64,000 nt of DNA from Pseudomonas atagonensis. GTDB lineage: Bacteria; Pseudomonadota; Gammaproteobacteria; Pseudomonadales; Pseudomonadaceae. Shown here in pieces: positions 26,509 through 35,989 of this stretch. The position numbers were made by a program, and so were the translations under genes. Within the stretch, counting starts at the first letter, position 1, and the number at the start of each line of letters is the position of its first letter. The notes under the pieces are model-generated. The model did not search any database and was not told the origin of the DNA. It was given only the letters and a program-made list of their open reading frames with translations. The DNA is taken from contig NZ_VXCA01000003.1 of assembly GCF_011369485.1 (NCBI RefSeq), positions 266,667 to 330,666 on the forward strand. Reading direction: 5' to 3'.

Positions 26509-28863
26509 ATGGCTGTACAATTCAAAATTGCGGCGAGAGCTTTACGGCAAATAGGCGCGGAGTTAATTTCATCAGATGAAATTGCTTTAAACGAACTTAT
26601 AAAAAACTCTTTTGATGCAGGCTCTCCAAGTGTTGCTATTCAATTCGTAAATCCGATACCACTTAGCGTCGCCGACGAGCTTATAAAACAGACACAGAAA
26701 GGTAAAATAACTCTTACAGAAGCATCTAACGCACTAGAGCTTCACATAAACAACACATTTCACCGTGACGAGCAAAAATCAGAGAGACAAAAAAGTTTAG
26801 TTTTATTACGAAAGCATCTCAGCGGAACAAAAAATCTTGCTGAAGCACTAGATAGGTTCCGGAACGAAGCAAATTACATAAGAATTTCCGACACAGGCGC
26901 GGGAATGTCAAAAAGCCAGCTAGAAAACGTTTTCTTAGTAATCGGCACCCCGAGCAAACTTGTAGCAAAGTCAGAGTTAAAGGAAGAAGACAAACCCATT
27001 TTGGGTGAAAAGGGCATAGGTCGATTATCTATGATGCGCTTAGGAAACTTAGCATCAGTGAAATCTACAAATGGAAATGGATGGAGCGAAATTTCGTTCA
27101 TCTGGAGCAAGTTTGACGATCCTGACCTATATTTAAACGATATAAATGTAGACGTTAATCGCATAACTGGCCCGATTCCATCTATACCCCACGGCACAAT
27201 TATAGAGATAACTCAACTGAGCGCTGACTGGACAGAGGAAAAGGTGTCGAATTTTGTCCGACAATACCTAAGAAGAGTACAGGATCCTTTTAAGCGAGGT
27301 AGTAAATATCCTGTAGATATCTATCTAAACGCAAAAAAAGAGCCTATTGGCGGACTCCCATCCTGGTTGAAAAAAGCAGCACAATTTTCTGCAAAATATA
27401 CTTTTACCCCACAAAATCTCACAAGCAAAAACACGCTATTACGCAGAGAAATTCAGTGGCACAATTCTACTTCCGTAGAGATTCGCGAGTGGAGTTTAGA
27501 AACTTTAGCAACACAATTAGAGAGTACTCCCGACACGATTGAGTGCATAGGCCCATGGGAGCTCAATTGCTTATGGTTTAATCGTCAAAAAGTAAAGGGT
27601 GAAGGGGTAGATAGGTCAGCTAAGGACATACTCGACGAGCTGAATATCTGGTGTGGTGGGATAGCCATCTATAGGGATGGTTTCAGAATCGGCAAAACTG
27701 GCGGAATGGAAAATGATTGGCTCGAGTGGGATCAAAGAGCACTGAAGTCTAAAGGATATACATTAAACAGATATCAAACCATCGGCAGCCTTTCTATTTC
27801 TTCCAAGCATAACAAGCGCCTGATTGACACAGCTAACAGGGAGAATCTTGTTTCTACCGAAGAGTTTGAAATAACGAAAAAAATACTCAGCGAGATTCTC
27901 GTTTATGACCTTCGAACCCATATAAATACAGTTCAAGAAATTGAAGTAAAAAAGCAGATCTCCGTCGAGACGGCAGAGAATTCTGCAAAAGCAGCGGAAA
28001 CTAGTCTGTCGCGAGCGCTTTCTAATATTAAAATAATAGAAAAAACTATTCCGGCTGAAAACAAACAGCAGTTCCTTGAAATAAAAGATGCGGTACGCGG
28101 TCAGATAGACTATGTAAAAACACTGAAAAAGACCTTCGAGTTCGCCCAAGAAAAACGGATTGAATTACTGGAGCTTGCCGGTATAGGTCTAGTAATTGAA
28201 AAAGCCATCCACGAACTTGATCGCATAACCGAGCGTACGGCGGAGCTATTAGACGCGGCTGAAAAAGACACTTCAGATGGCTCAGCAACAAAGCTACTTT
28301 CAAGGCTTCGCGCTCAAGTCACAGCGACGAACAAGCGCATTCGAAGCGTCAATGCACTGAGCCCTTCTGGTCGAAATAAAAAAGAAGAATTCGATGTCTT
28401 GGTAGAAATCCGAAATTTAATTGAGACCTACAGCGCTCGCTCCGAACGGATGAATATTGAATTCATTCTTAACTCAGAGCATCCAGAGGAACAGCAACCG
28501 TTCATATTAAGAGGCTCCAAAGGGCTACTAGCTCAGGTCATGGAAAATCTATTTACTAACTCAATATATTGGTTAGATCAAGGATTAAAGGCGGGAGAAA
28601 CCAGTCGTAAAATTTGGGTAGATACTGACTCCCGAGCTAGAGTCGTACTTGTCCGAGACAATGGCCCTGGAATTGATAAATCATACCAGCAAGAAATATT
28701 CAAACCATATTTCACAAGCAGAAAAAAAGGCAAGGGCTTAGGACTATATATCGCTTCCGAGCTAGCAGAATATCACGGAGGAAAGTTGTATCTAAGCTCC
28801 GCTGAAGATGATGATGGACGTCTCCGAGAATTCATACTCGAAATCCCTCTGCAATCCTTATAA
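26509..28863 (+). CDS. Double-GHKL histidine-kinase-like protein (MORC/Hsp90-like N-terminus)
   Basis: Protein of 784 aa (ATG at 26509, 8 bases after AAAAGGA; another ATG at 26503 is too close to it). It carries two separate GHKL ATPase folds. N-terminal, MORC/Hsp90-like: N-box Glu29/Asn33/Asp36 in ELIKNSFDAG, DTGAGM (128-133), GEKGIGR (166-172). C-terminal, histidine-kinase-like: LMENLFTNS-type N-box, DNGPGI and GKGLGLYIASELAEYHGG. Between them a coiled coil leads to AIHELDRITERT, an H-box-like motif with His568 as possible phospho-acceptor. No membrane segment, so it is a cytoplasmic sensor. It is followed 12 bases later by a receiver-domain gene. Unusually A/T-rich. Confidence 0.78.
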   Translation: MAVQFKIAARALRQIGAELISSDEIALNELIKNSFDAGSPSVAIQFVNPIPLSVADELIKQTQKGKITLTEASNALELHINNTFHRDEQKSERQKSLVLLRKHLSGTKNLAEALDRFRNEANYIRISDTGAGMSKSQLENVFLVIGTPSKLVAKSELKEEDKPILGEKGIGRLSMMRLGNLASVKSTNGNGWSEISFIWSKFDDPDLYLNDINVDVNRITGPIPSIPHGTIIEITQLSADWTEEKVSNFVRQYLRRVQDPFKRGSKYPVDIYLNAKKEPIGGLPSWLKKAAQFSAKYTFTPQNLTSKNTLLRREIQWHNSTSVEIREWSLETLATQLESTPDTIECIGPWELNCLWFNRQKVKGEGVDRSAKDILDELNIWCGGIAIYRDGFRIGKTGGMENDWLEWDQRALKSKGYTLNRYQTIGSLSISSKHNKRLIDTANRENLVSTEEFEITKKILSEILVYDLRTHINTVQEIEVKKQISVETAENSAKAAETSLSRALSNIKIIEKTIPAENKQQFLEIKDAVRGQIDYVKTLKKTFEFAQEKRIELLELAGIGLVIEKAIHELDRITERTAELLDAAEKDTSDGSATKLLSRLRAQVTATNKRIRSVNALSPSGRNKKEEFDVLVEIRNLIETYSARSERMNIEFILNSEHPEEQQPFILRGSKGLLAQVMENLFTNSIYWLDQGLKAGETSRKIWVDTDSRARVVLVRDNGPGIDKSYQQEIFKPYFTSRKKGKGLGLYIASELAEYHGGKLYLSSAEDDDGRLREFILEIPLQSL

Positions 28864-28875
28864 GGAAATTATTTC

Positions 28876-30780
28876 GTGACTAACGTAGCCGTAATTGATG
28901 ACGACTTCGGTCCAGCCAAATTCAGCGAACTCCCCGCCAACATTCAAGACGCCTTTCTGGACGAACACTCATCTGCGTCTATAAACGCATTAAATCTCAT
29001 TGATGAACTCAAAGAGAATGATCTACCCGTCGACGTCTTTCACACTATAGAAAAATATAGAGCCGAAAATAACGTTCTTGAATTCCTCCAATCGGATGAG
29101 TTTACAACTTCTATATTTTTGAAATCTCACGATGAGATTCTTGAGGGCGAATTAAAAGGCAGCTACGCAGACTCTCCTTTTGCTGCCTCACGTGAGGATG
29201 CCAGCGCTCTTAGAGAAATATTTAACAACGCCTTCGGAGCTGAAAATGTAACCTATTTCGCGGACCGAAATGCTGATATCGACGTTATATCAAAAGTTGA
29301 TTTTTTGATTTTAGATCTTTTCATAAAAACCCCTGAAGACTTCATCCATGACATAACGGCATTTCTTAAATATTTAGTCCAACATTGCGACCAATTGCCT
29401 CCCATTCTATTAATGTCCAGTCATGCGGAATTAAAGCACAATCTAGGTAAAATTCGCAGCATTGCTGAAATAAGTGCTGCTGGAATGGTAGCACTCTCAA
29501 AAAGAGAAATCAGAACCAGCGCTGGCGTTGACGGAGTTAGACTGATGTGGGAACAACTCCATCATCAGCGAGTTGCCGCTAGCAAAACTAAAACATTGAT
29601 TAGCGCATGGAGCGCAGCTCTCGAAAACGCAAAATCCAACGCATTAGAAACGATATGGAGCCTGGATGCCTCCGCAATGCAACAGTTCCACTATACCGCA
29701 TTTATCGAAAATGATCCGTTTGACGAACATTTATCAGATCTATTAAGCCGTGAATATCAATGGCATGTTGAGAACAACTCCAGTTTCCAGACATCTCTAA
29801 GCGATTTGGACAAAGCTTTACTTGGTGAAATTGACCAAGAAACCATAGAAATACTTCATAGATTCCCTCAGCATCATCCTCATGATGAAGTTAAAGCACT
29901 TTCTTTAATTCAGGCGCACTATAACTGGAGCGGAACACTCCAGCGAACAAACTTATCGAGCATCTCAGAAAAAGACCTACAAGATAATTTCAATAGAACC
30001 ATTCCTTTCGGCGCCGTCCTTGCTGAAAGCAATGCAATAGCGGGTTCAAAAGCCTGGATTCATGTTACTCAGCAATGCGACCTTAACAAGCGAGACATAT
30101 ACACCAACTCCTCAAGCATCCTTTTCTTGCAAGTTGAATTGGTAGACGCGAATCTACCGCCGGACAAGAAAGAGAATGAAATTATTCTTACTGGCTTCCC
30201 GGCTGACGGGGGAAATTTCAACTTAAGAGTCACACCATCTCGTTTCTGGGCATCCCCGATAGAATTCTTACACCACTTTGTCACATCGCAAAAGCTTTCA
30301 GTAGTTGGCAGACTCAGAATCGACATTGCCAAGCTATGCCTTCAAGCGTTTATAAATCATTCATCGCGCCCCGCGGCATTCTCTATTCAGAATAAAACAT
30401 CTGAGAGTTTTAGAGCATTTCTGGTAACGCCCGGAGAAACAGACAACAAAACAAGAGCAATGAAATATGAAGATATTAACGACTCAAGTAAGGCAAAAAT
30501 AATCGAGGTAATTAGAGTCGGTAATAAAATACTATTTGCAAACGACGACTGCAATAGACTTGCTCTTTGGCTAGTGAAGCATGGCCCCGCCACCCAAGAT
30601 GACAAAATAAGATCTAAATTGGCGGCTAATCTGAGACAAGGGATCACAAATATCGAAGGTACACTAGCGCATATACCCTACTCCATTTATAAAGCCAATA
30701 ACTTTGAACGTTGCCTAGCCGATATTAACGGGATCCAGGTCCCTCTCAATGAGTTCAAGCTGATTTTCTTTAATAAATAA
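28876..30780 (+). CDS. Receiver-domain protein with large unknown C-terminal region
   Basis: Protein of 634 aa from GTG at 28876, 8 bases after AAGGAAAT. The N-terminal ~215 residues have all receiver landmarks: acidic Asp8-10 (VIDDDFG), phospho-acceptor Asp147 (FLILDLFI), Ser181/182 (LLMSSHAE) and Lys209 (LSKREI). Between the acidic pocket and the phospho-acceptor strand about 115 helical residues are inserted, which is abnormal. The C-terminal ~420 residues contain no DNA-binding or enzyme motif I recognise. Partner of the preceding kinase-like gene (12-base gap), so a phosphorelay is likely; the output is unknown. Confidence 0.72.
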   Translation: MTNVAVIDDDFGPAKFSELPANIQDAFLDEHSSASINALNLIDELKENDLPVDVFHTIEKYRAENNVLEFLQSDEFTTSIFLKSHDEILEGELKGSYADSPFAASREDASALREIFNNAFGAENVTYFADRNADIDVISKVDFLILDLFIKTPEDFIHDITAFLKYLVQHCDQLPPILLMSSHAELKHNLGKIRSIAEISAAGMVALSKREIRTSAGVDGVRLMWEQLHHQRVAASKTKTLISAWSAALENAKSNALETIWSLDASAMQQFHYTAFIENDPFDEHLSDLLSREYQWHVENNSSFQTSLSDLDKALLGEIDQETIEILHRFPQHHPHDEVKALSLIQAHYNWSGTLQRTNLSSISEKDLQDNFNRTIPFGAVLAESNAIAGSKAWIHVTQQCDLNKRDIYTNSSSILFLQVELVDANLPPDKKENEIILTGFPADGGNFNLRVTPSRFWASPIEFLHHFVTSQKLSVVGRLRIDIAKLCLQAFINHSSRPAAFSIQNKTSESFRAFLVTPGETDNKTRAMKYEDINDSSKAKIIEVIRVGNKILFANDDCNRLALWLVKHGPATQDDKIRSKLAANLRQGITNIEGTLAHIPYSIYKANNFERCLADINGIQVPLNEFKLIFFNK

Positions 30781-30791
30781 CACTATTGGGC

Positions 30792-30821
30792 GCTCGACTA
30801 GCCGAACAAGACTAGTCGAGC
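30792..30821. terminator. Hairpin between the receiver gene and sspD
   Basis: GCTCGACTAG (30792-30801) pairs with CTAGTCGAGC (30812-30821). The following bases are A/T-rich but there is no clear T run. A second hairpin AGCCGCCAG/CTGGCGGCT (30881-30909) lies next to the sspD stop. Together they probably separate the converging units. Confidence 0.55.
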
Positions 30822-30917
30822 TAAATTATAGAAACATGTCCAATTAGCAATCAAAGATCCGCTCGACAAACATCGCTGATAGCCGCCAGTGACTCTCCAC
30901 CTGGCGGCTCATCAATC

Positions 30918-31757
30918 TCATTTATGACAAATGGCGCATCCCCCATCGGCCTCATCGATGCCATATGTTTCATCAATATCGAGATTTTCCTCCCATGGCC
31001 TAAGAGGGTTTCGGGGCCTGCGAGTCCTGTTTCTTAAAAGACGAGCTTCATATTCCTTTCGAATTGCGCCTACTCGCTCGGGCTTCTCCAGCTCAGTCAG
31101 CGGCTCCCCTTTAGTCCAAGTAAAAGGAGACCCTTGCTCCAAAGCTGTTTTTTCAAGTGCCTTGGCCTCTTCAAATGCATTTGGATGCCGCTCCCGCAGG
31201 CGCACCCATTCGATTTTCTGCTGAAAAAAACAAAACGTGCATCCGCTTCTGCTGCGCCACTCATAGTATCGAGGTAGTCCCACACCAGAAGATTCGAGCA
31301 TCTCGAGGACGCCAGCTTTGTCTATACCGTCCGTTCGAAAAGGAAGCACGACCTTAAGATTTTCGTGCTTGGAGGAGTAACCTTCACGGTAATCTTCGTC
31401 CGATCGGATTGCGACGTATGAAAAGACCTTTTCACCTTTGGCCAGCATTGGACGTACCCATTCCTCAAAAGGAGCCAACTTCAACTGGCGGGTGCACCAA
31501 CGTGTTTGTGGAGAGGGTAGAAAGTTATTGTACTCTTTCAGCCAGAACTCGAAGTCACGGCGAGGATTAAGCCGCAGGATAGGTTGCCCCAAAAAGCCTT
31601 CCAATCGTCCTAGAAACTCCTGAACTTCAGGAAGCTCTTCACCCGTATCTGTAAAAAAGTATTCAATATCAAGTTCAGGCCGTGTTTGACGTACGTAGAG
31701 TGCCAGGGCAGCGCTATCGCGGCCGCCTGACAAACCCAGCAGATGTCGCTCACGCAT
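30918..31757 (-). CDS. sspD: SspD/DndC-like ATP pyrophosphatase (PAPS reductase family)
   Basis: Protein of 279 aa. PP-loop SGGRDS (10-15) opens the protein (MRERHLLGLSGGRDSAALAL). Five cysteines sit where an Fe-S cluster could bind: Cys88 (WCTRQLK), Cys173/Cys176 (SGCTFCFF) and Cys274/Cys277 (GGCAICHK). In phosphorothioation systems DndC/SspD adenylates the DNA backbone for sulfur insertion. The start overlaps the end of the large ATPase gene by 8 bases, so it is the last gene of a BCD set. The symbol is by family and context, not by alignment. Confidence 0.78.
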   Translation of the reverse strand: MRERHLLGLSGGRDSAALALYVRQTRPELDIEYFFTDTGEELPEVQEFLGRLEGFLGQPILRLNPRRDFEFWLKEYNNFLPSPQTRWCTRQLKLAPFEEWVRPMLAKGEKVFSYVAIRSDEDYREGYSSKHENLKVVLPFRTDGIDKAGVLEMLESSGVGLPRYYEWRSRSGCTFCFFQQKIEWVRLRERHPNAFEEAKALEKTALEQGSPFTWTKGEPLTELEKPERVGAIRKEYEARLLRNRTRRPRNPLRPWEENLDIDETYGIDEADGGCAICHK

Positions 31758-34700
31758 GTTCCGCCTCCGCTTCTACGAGTGCAGTGCCTGCCTGAGCCAA
31801 CGCCGCAAGTAACAAATCGCCCTCCAACCCTGAAGACTTCAGAAGCTCGATAACCTTATTCGCTGCACCGCGAACAGCCTGTCGATCTCGGCCAGCAACC
31901 TCAAAGTCTTTAGCGACTACCGATGAAGATCCACCAGCGCCAATTACGATTGCAAAGGACTCGCGCCCAGGCTGCCTCCCTTTCACGGACACTAGCGCTT
32001 CTGCCTTACGGAAGGCGAGCGATAGATCGGCAACAGCGACTAGAGCGGCGTCGACATCGAGATCGGTCCAATCCCTGGGTGGCTTATTCACAGCAAGACT
32101 TAGTATTCCTTCTATAGACTTGGTCGAACCATCGCGCTTGCGGAGTCTTGCGGCGAATCCTTCTAGACGAAGGTCTCCTGTAACCTTAGCCATGTACTCG
32201 GCACGCGCTCTCAGTTCAGGATCATCACCCGCTTTGCCATCAACAGCGTCGGCAAGACGACTATCAACTTTTCTCAGCATTTCAGGATAGGCCGCTAGCA
32301 TCTCCTTCAATGGAGGCTCTAGCCGATCGCAAATATCCGTAGGGACAGCGGCTAATGCTTCGGGCAGATCTATAAAAAGTAATCTGTGAGGGTCAGATGC
32401 TTTCAGTAGGATGTCGCGAACGGCGCGAGCTTCGGGAGATATACGCTGGGTGCGGCGAGCCCACATCGGAAGAGAAAAGGCCAATGCAACAAGGGCCCTG
32501 GCTACTTCAAGAGGTGTATCACTTGCGGTACTGAAGCCACAGCCTGCCAACATTACTGACATCGCTCCTAGAGCTAGCCTTCTATCGACATCTTCGTCAA
32601 CCCAACGCAGCGAAAAGCGGTTCGCGTCCTGCAACATTTCGTCAACGTCAACATCAGTGAGCCTCGGCTCGAATATGCCATCGCGGTATACAGCAACCTT
32701 GTCGGCATGGGCGAGCATAAACGCCACGGTTAGGACCGGCATAAGTCCATTTTTCACACCATAGGGAGGCGCGGCCCATAGAGCATGCAATTCCTTTATC
32801 GCGATCGTCCCCGCGATCCGCGTCGAAACCATCTTCAGCGCCGCACTCCACAACGGGTAAAGGCTCCTACCATCGGACTTTTTGGGCGGACAGAAGCGCC
32901 AACTACCATCCTGATCTTTATGATGTAACCCAGTGGACGATAGAAGTGTCTCGTATAATCCTCGCTCAGCTGGGAAGCCTTCTATCCCGAGGTTTTCCTC
33001 AAAGCCATTGCCGACCATCCGGTGAAGCAAGTCGCGGCGAGCTTTCACGCTATTGGCGGACAATGCATCCCGATTAACAAGCTCGCTCCACACTTTGGGA
33101 GCCTCCCCGAATATCTCACTTGCCATCTCAGAAGCCAGAGAGGATAGAGTGTCGGAGCCTTTTTGCGCCCCTCTCAACCTCCAATCTGCGCTGCTGATGG
33201 CATCTCTGAGTGCCTCCTCGAGTGCACCTTTGACCGACGAAAGTCGAGCACTTACCTCGCGTCGTGCAACCGAGTCTCCCTCTAACTCAGGGCGACCTTC
33301 GAAAACGATTCGAAGAGACAGAAGCTCAGAGCCAAGATCGGCGATCAATTCATGGTTTGGGGGTATACCAAAAAAAATTGGACATTTAGGGTCAATCGGT
33401 AAATCAGTCAACGCCTTGATGGCGTCCTCTGTAGTTGAGTGCCGTTCAGGCAAAACTAGAGCGAGACGACCAAACTCTCCCCCTTCGGGGTGATACGTTT
33501 TTGCGAGGCGCTCTGCTTCTTGGACGGTATGCATAGAAACACCGAGCCATCGAAACGTTCCCGTTTGGTTGTAGTGCCGCTTAGCGATAACAGGATGAAG
33601 ATTCGTTACCGCAGTTAACGTTTTCATATCTGCGGATACGAATGTCGCTCTTGCTTTCGAAACGGCTTCATCAATATCAAAGTCGCTACCCTCGAAAATT
33701 GTCCAGGCCCCAACGTGCTTTCTGTAGATAGCAACACGCCAAGTAGACAGCTGTTCAAGCATTGCACCAACTTCAACAGGAGAATATTGAGGCAGCACTG
33801 TCCTGAGTACGTCATCGTCTGCAGCAAGACCAGAAACGCTCCGGAACATGTCAATCAGTGCGAGGGATTTCGCCAACGCCACTTCAGCGTCTGCCCCCCC
33901 TTTAGATACGGTTCTTTCTACAGCCTCGACAGCCTGAGCCCAACGGTGACCGTCGGGCGATGCCAAAATAGCCTGTTCCAGGTTCGCCCTCAGATAATCC
34001 CAAAATCTTTCAGGGCCGTAAGCAACTTGCCCATCCCATTGAGCAAGAAAGTCCTGAAAACCGTAAGGTTCAAGGGAAGTCAAAAATCCAAACACACTGC
34101 GCTCGTTTTGCCCAAACTGACGGCGCGAGGCAGGCCCTAGAAGCGCTGCGGTCACCGGATGAAGGGGCCAGCAATGATCCAAGAGCTCCCCCATACCAGA
34201 ACCAACAGCTGGCCGACGTCCGGAGATAGCCAACCCGACGGCGTTACTTGCTCCCAAAGTGCTGGGATGAGGTGTCTCGCATTGAATGGCTCTTCCGATA
34301 AGCTCAACAACCTCATCACCGGTCGCAACGAAGGAAACGTCAGAGAAACGCCCTTGGACCTTCGCCCACTCTTCTCTAGCCTCGATACCTAAACGAGATG
34401 CGTATTGCCGAAATGCTTGATGAAGTATACCCACTACGACTAATTTGCCTTGGCAGCGTGCAGCAGTCTCGGCCAAGTCTTGAAAGAAATGGACATCGTC
34501 GCCGCCGGTAGCCGAGGCTTCTAAAAATTTGCCCATTTCATCGACGATTAACAAGACGCCTGCACGTTCTACACGTGCGGCCTCAAAAGCCAAATCCGTG
34601 ACAAGACTCTCGGGTTCCGAGTGGCCCTCATCTTTTCCAAGAGCCTTTTCAAATGCCCTGGCGATTTCAGTAGTCACGCTACCGCGCTTTCCAACTACCG

Positions 34701-35058
34701 GGATGACCAGCCATTCAGCATCGTCTGCCGCAAATGCCTCTTGGAAATGCGGAATCTCTCCCACAACACCGGCTACTTCCTGTCGTAGCATCTTGTCATT
34801 TGAGACAGCTGCTGCAAGTACGAGCGCAAGCGATGACTTGCCCCCGCCGTAGGGCCCCGTCCATGTAAAGGCGCGCTGATTGGTACCTGCGATCTGCCTC
34901 GTCATCACGGAAAGAGCTTCCCGGGCAGTATCAGTCAGAAGATAACCTTCTAAGGCATCGGGCCGGCCAAGATCTGCGTCGATCCGTACTGACCGACGAT
35001 AGTGCCTCGTGATTCTCACGCGAGATTGATCAGAAGCGACAATTAGCTCATTGGTCAT
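31750..35058 (-). CDS. sspC: SspC-like large P-loop ATPase
   Basis: Protein of 1102 aa. Walker A GPYGGGKSS (68-76, Lys74) and Walker B LLIVDEMGKF (Asp173/Glu174) lie in an N-terminal ATPase domain. The rest is mostly helical with no second recognisable motor. Position between the DUF4007 gene (11-base overlap) and the PAPS-reductase-like gene (8-base overlap) matches the sspB-sspC-sspD order of single-strand phosphorothioation loci, where SspC is the ATPase subunit. Alternatively it could belong to a related, undescribed DUF4007-ATPase-PAPS reductase system. Confidence 0.75.
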   Translation of the reverse strand: MTNELIVASDQSRVRITRHYRRSVRIDADLGRPDALEGYLLTDTAREALSVMTRQIAGTNQRAFTWTGPYGGGKSSLALVLAAAVSNDKMLRQEVAGVVGEIPHFQEAFAADDAEWLVIPVVGKRGSVTTEIARAFEKALGKDEGHSEPESLVTDLAFEAARVERAGVLLIVDEMGKFLEASATGGDDVHFFQDLAETAARCQGKLVVVGILHQAFRQYASRLGIEAREEWAKVQGRFSDVSFVATGDEVVELIGRAIQCETPHPSTLGASNAVGLAISGRRPAVGSGMGELLDHCWPLHPVTAALLGPASRRQFGQNERSVFGFLTSLEPYGFQDFLAQWDGQVAYGPERFWDYLRANLEQAILASPDGHRWAQAVEAVERTVSKGGADAEVALAKSLALIDMFRSVSGLAADDDVLRTVLPQYSPVEVGAMLEQLSTWRVAIYRKHVGAWTIFEGSDFDIDEAVSKARATFVSADMKTLTAVTNLHPVIAKRHYNQTGTFRWLGVSMHTVQEAERLAKTYHPEGGEFGRLALVLPERHSTTEDAIKALTDLPIDPKCPIFFGIPPNHELIADLGSELLSLRIVFEGRPELEGDSVARREVSARLSSVKGALEEALRDAISSADWRLRGAQKGSDTLSSLASEMASEIFGEAPKVWSELVNRDALSANSVKARRDLLHRMVGNGFEENLGIEGFPAERGLYETLLSSTGLHHKDQDGSWRFCPPKKSDGRSLYPLWSAALKMVSTRIAGTIAIKELHALWAAPPYGVKNGLMPVLTVAFMLAHADKVAVYRDGIFEPRLTDVDVDEMLQDANRFSLRWVDEDVDRRLALGAMSVMLAGCGFSTASDTPLEVARALVALAFSLPMWARRTQRISPEARAVRDILLKASDPHRLLFIDLPEALAAVPTDICDRLEPPLKEMLAAYPEMLRKVDSRLADAVDGKAGDDPELRARAEYMAKVTGDLRLEGFAARLRKRDGSTKSIEGILSLAVNKPPRDWTDLDVDAALVAVADLSLAFRKAEALVSVKGRQPGRESFAIVIGAGGSSSVVAKDFEVAGRDRQAVRGAANKVIELLKSSGLEGDLLLAALAQAGTALVEAEAEHA

Positions 35059-35974
35059 AGGATTTTCTCAAAAGCTTGGACATCAGCAACTCATGATCGA
35101 AATCGCCACGATGGATTTGGCGAAGCCCTGAGGTGTCGGACCACCGGAGTTTGCCTTCCGTAAGGTCAGCGAGGGCAAACAAGCGCTCAGCCACAGACTC
35201 CTCGTCGAGCTTGAAGACCCGTCCTGGAGAGCCCTGCGCGTAAGCTGCTGCTTCAATGGTCAGAGAAGACTCGGCTCTTCGCTCATTCGTCCAATAGTCG
35301 AGAAGCGCCCATGCAAAGAAAGCGTCCGGCAACGTCGACTTGGGGCCACGACGAAACGAGAAAACTCCTTTGCGCTCCTCTTGAAGCAAGCCTAGCTCTG
35401 CGAGCATAGATTCAGCGGCCTCCTCGACCGAGGCCGATGCTGCTTTGGGAGCATAGCCACGCAAGCATGTATCCAAATCCCTGCTCAACGTAGCTTGGGA
35501 CAGTTTTTTCCCTTTAGCCGCTGAGAGCGCGTATTTGGTGAGAGTGGGGAGGGCTTCGTCTCTGCTAAACGACTGTGCCGAAAACAGATTAAATAGCCAG
35601 TACCACGTTGTAGCTCGGGTACCACGACCTGCGAGGCACCAATGAGCATGCCATGCGGTAACTGGATTTTCAGAATACGGATCGAAACCATTTTCTCCGT
35701 AAATCGCCCGTCCAACAGGTGTGAGAGAAAAATGGCGGCGCGAATCATCTTCAGCTATCACATCGCATGCGAGAGCCCAATGCTTGATGGAGGCGACCAT
35801 ATTTCTACCGACGCCAAAATCGGCGATAGCTTTCTCATCGGAGAAGGTGCTTTTGGACAGGTGACCATCAGCATCAGCCATATCCACGGCCTTTTTAAGC
35901 CACATCTGGCGGAGCGGGAAGGTTTCATGCCCGGAGAAATGGGCATCTGTTTTGCCAATCGGAATAGACGTCAT
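35048..35974 (-). CDS. sspB: DUF4007 protein, SspB-like
   Basis: Protein of 308 aa opening MTSIPIGKTDAHFSGHETFP; the FSGHETFPLRxxWLKK stretch is the DUF4007 signature, and ADFGVGRNMVASIKHW is a second conserved segment resembling a winged-helix region. SspB is reported as the nicking component of the SspABCD phosphorothioation machinery. The ATG at 35974 is preferred (AAGGA just upstream) over a GTG at 35989. First gene of the operon; its end overlaps the sspC start by 11 bases. No sspA (cysteine desulfurase) is next to it. Confidence 0.78.
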   Translation of the reverse strand: MTSIPIGKTDAHFSGHETFPLRQMWLKKAVDMADADGHLSKSTFSDEKAIADFGVGRNMVASIKHWALACDVIAEDDSRRHFSLTPVGRAIYGENGFDPYSENPVTAWHAHWCLAGRGTRATTWYWLFNLFSAQSFSRDEALPTLTKYALSAAKGKKLSQATLSRDLDTCLRGYAPKAASASVEEAAESMLAELGLLQEERKGVFSFRRGPKSTLPDAFFAWALLDYWTNERRAESSLTIEAAAYAQGSPGRVFKLDEESVAERLFALADLTEGKLRWSDTSGLRQIHRGDFDHELLMSKLLRKSYDQ

Positions 35975-35989
35975 TGATCCTTTTTCCAC

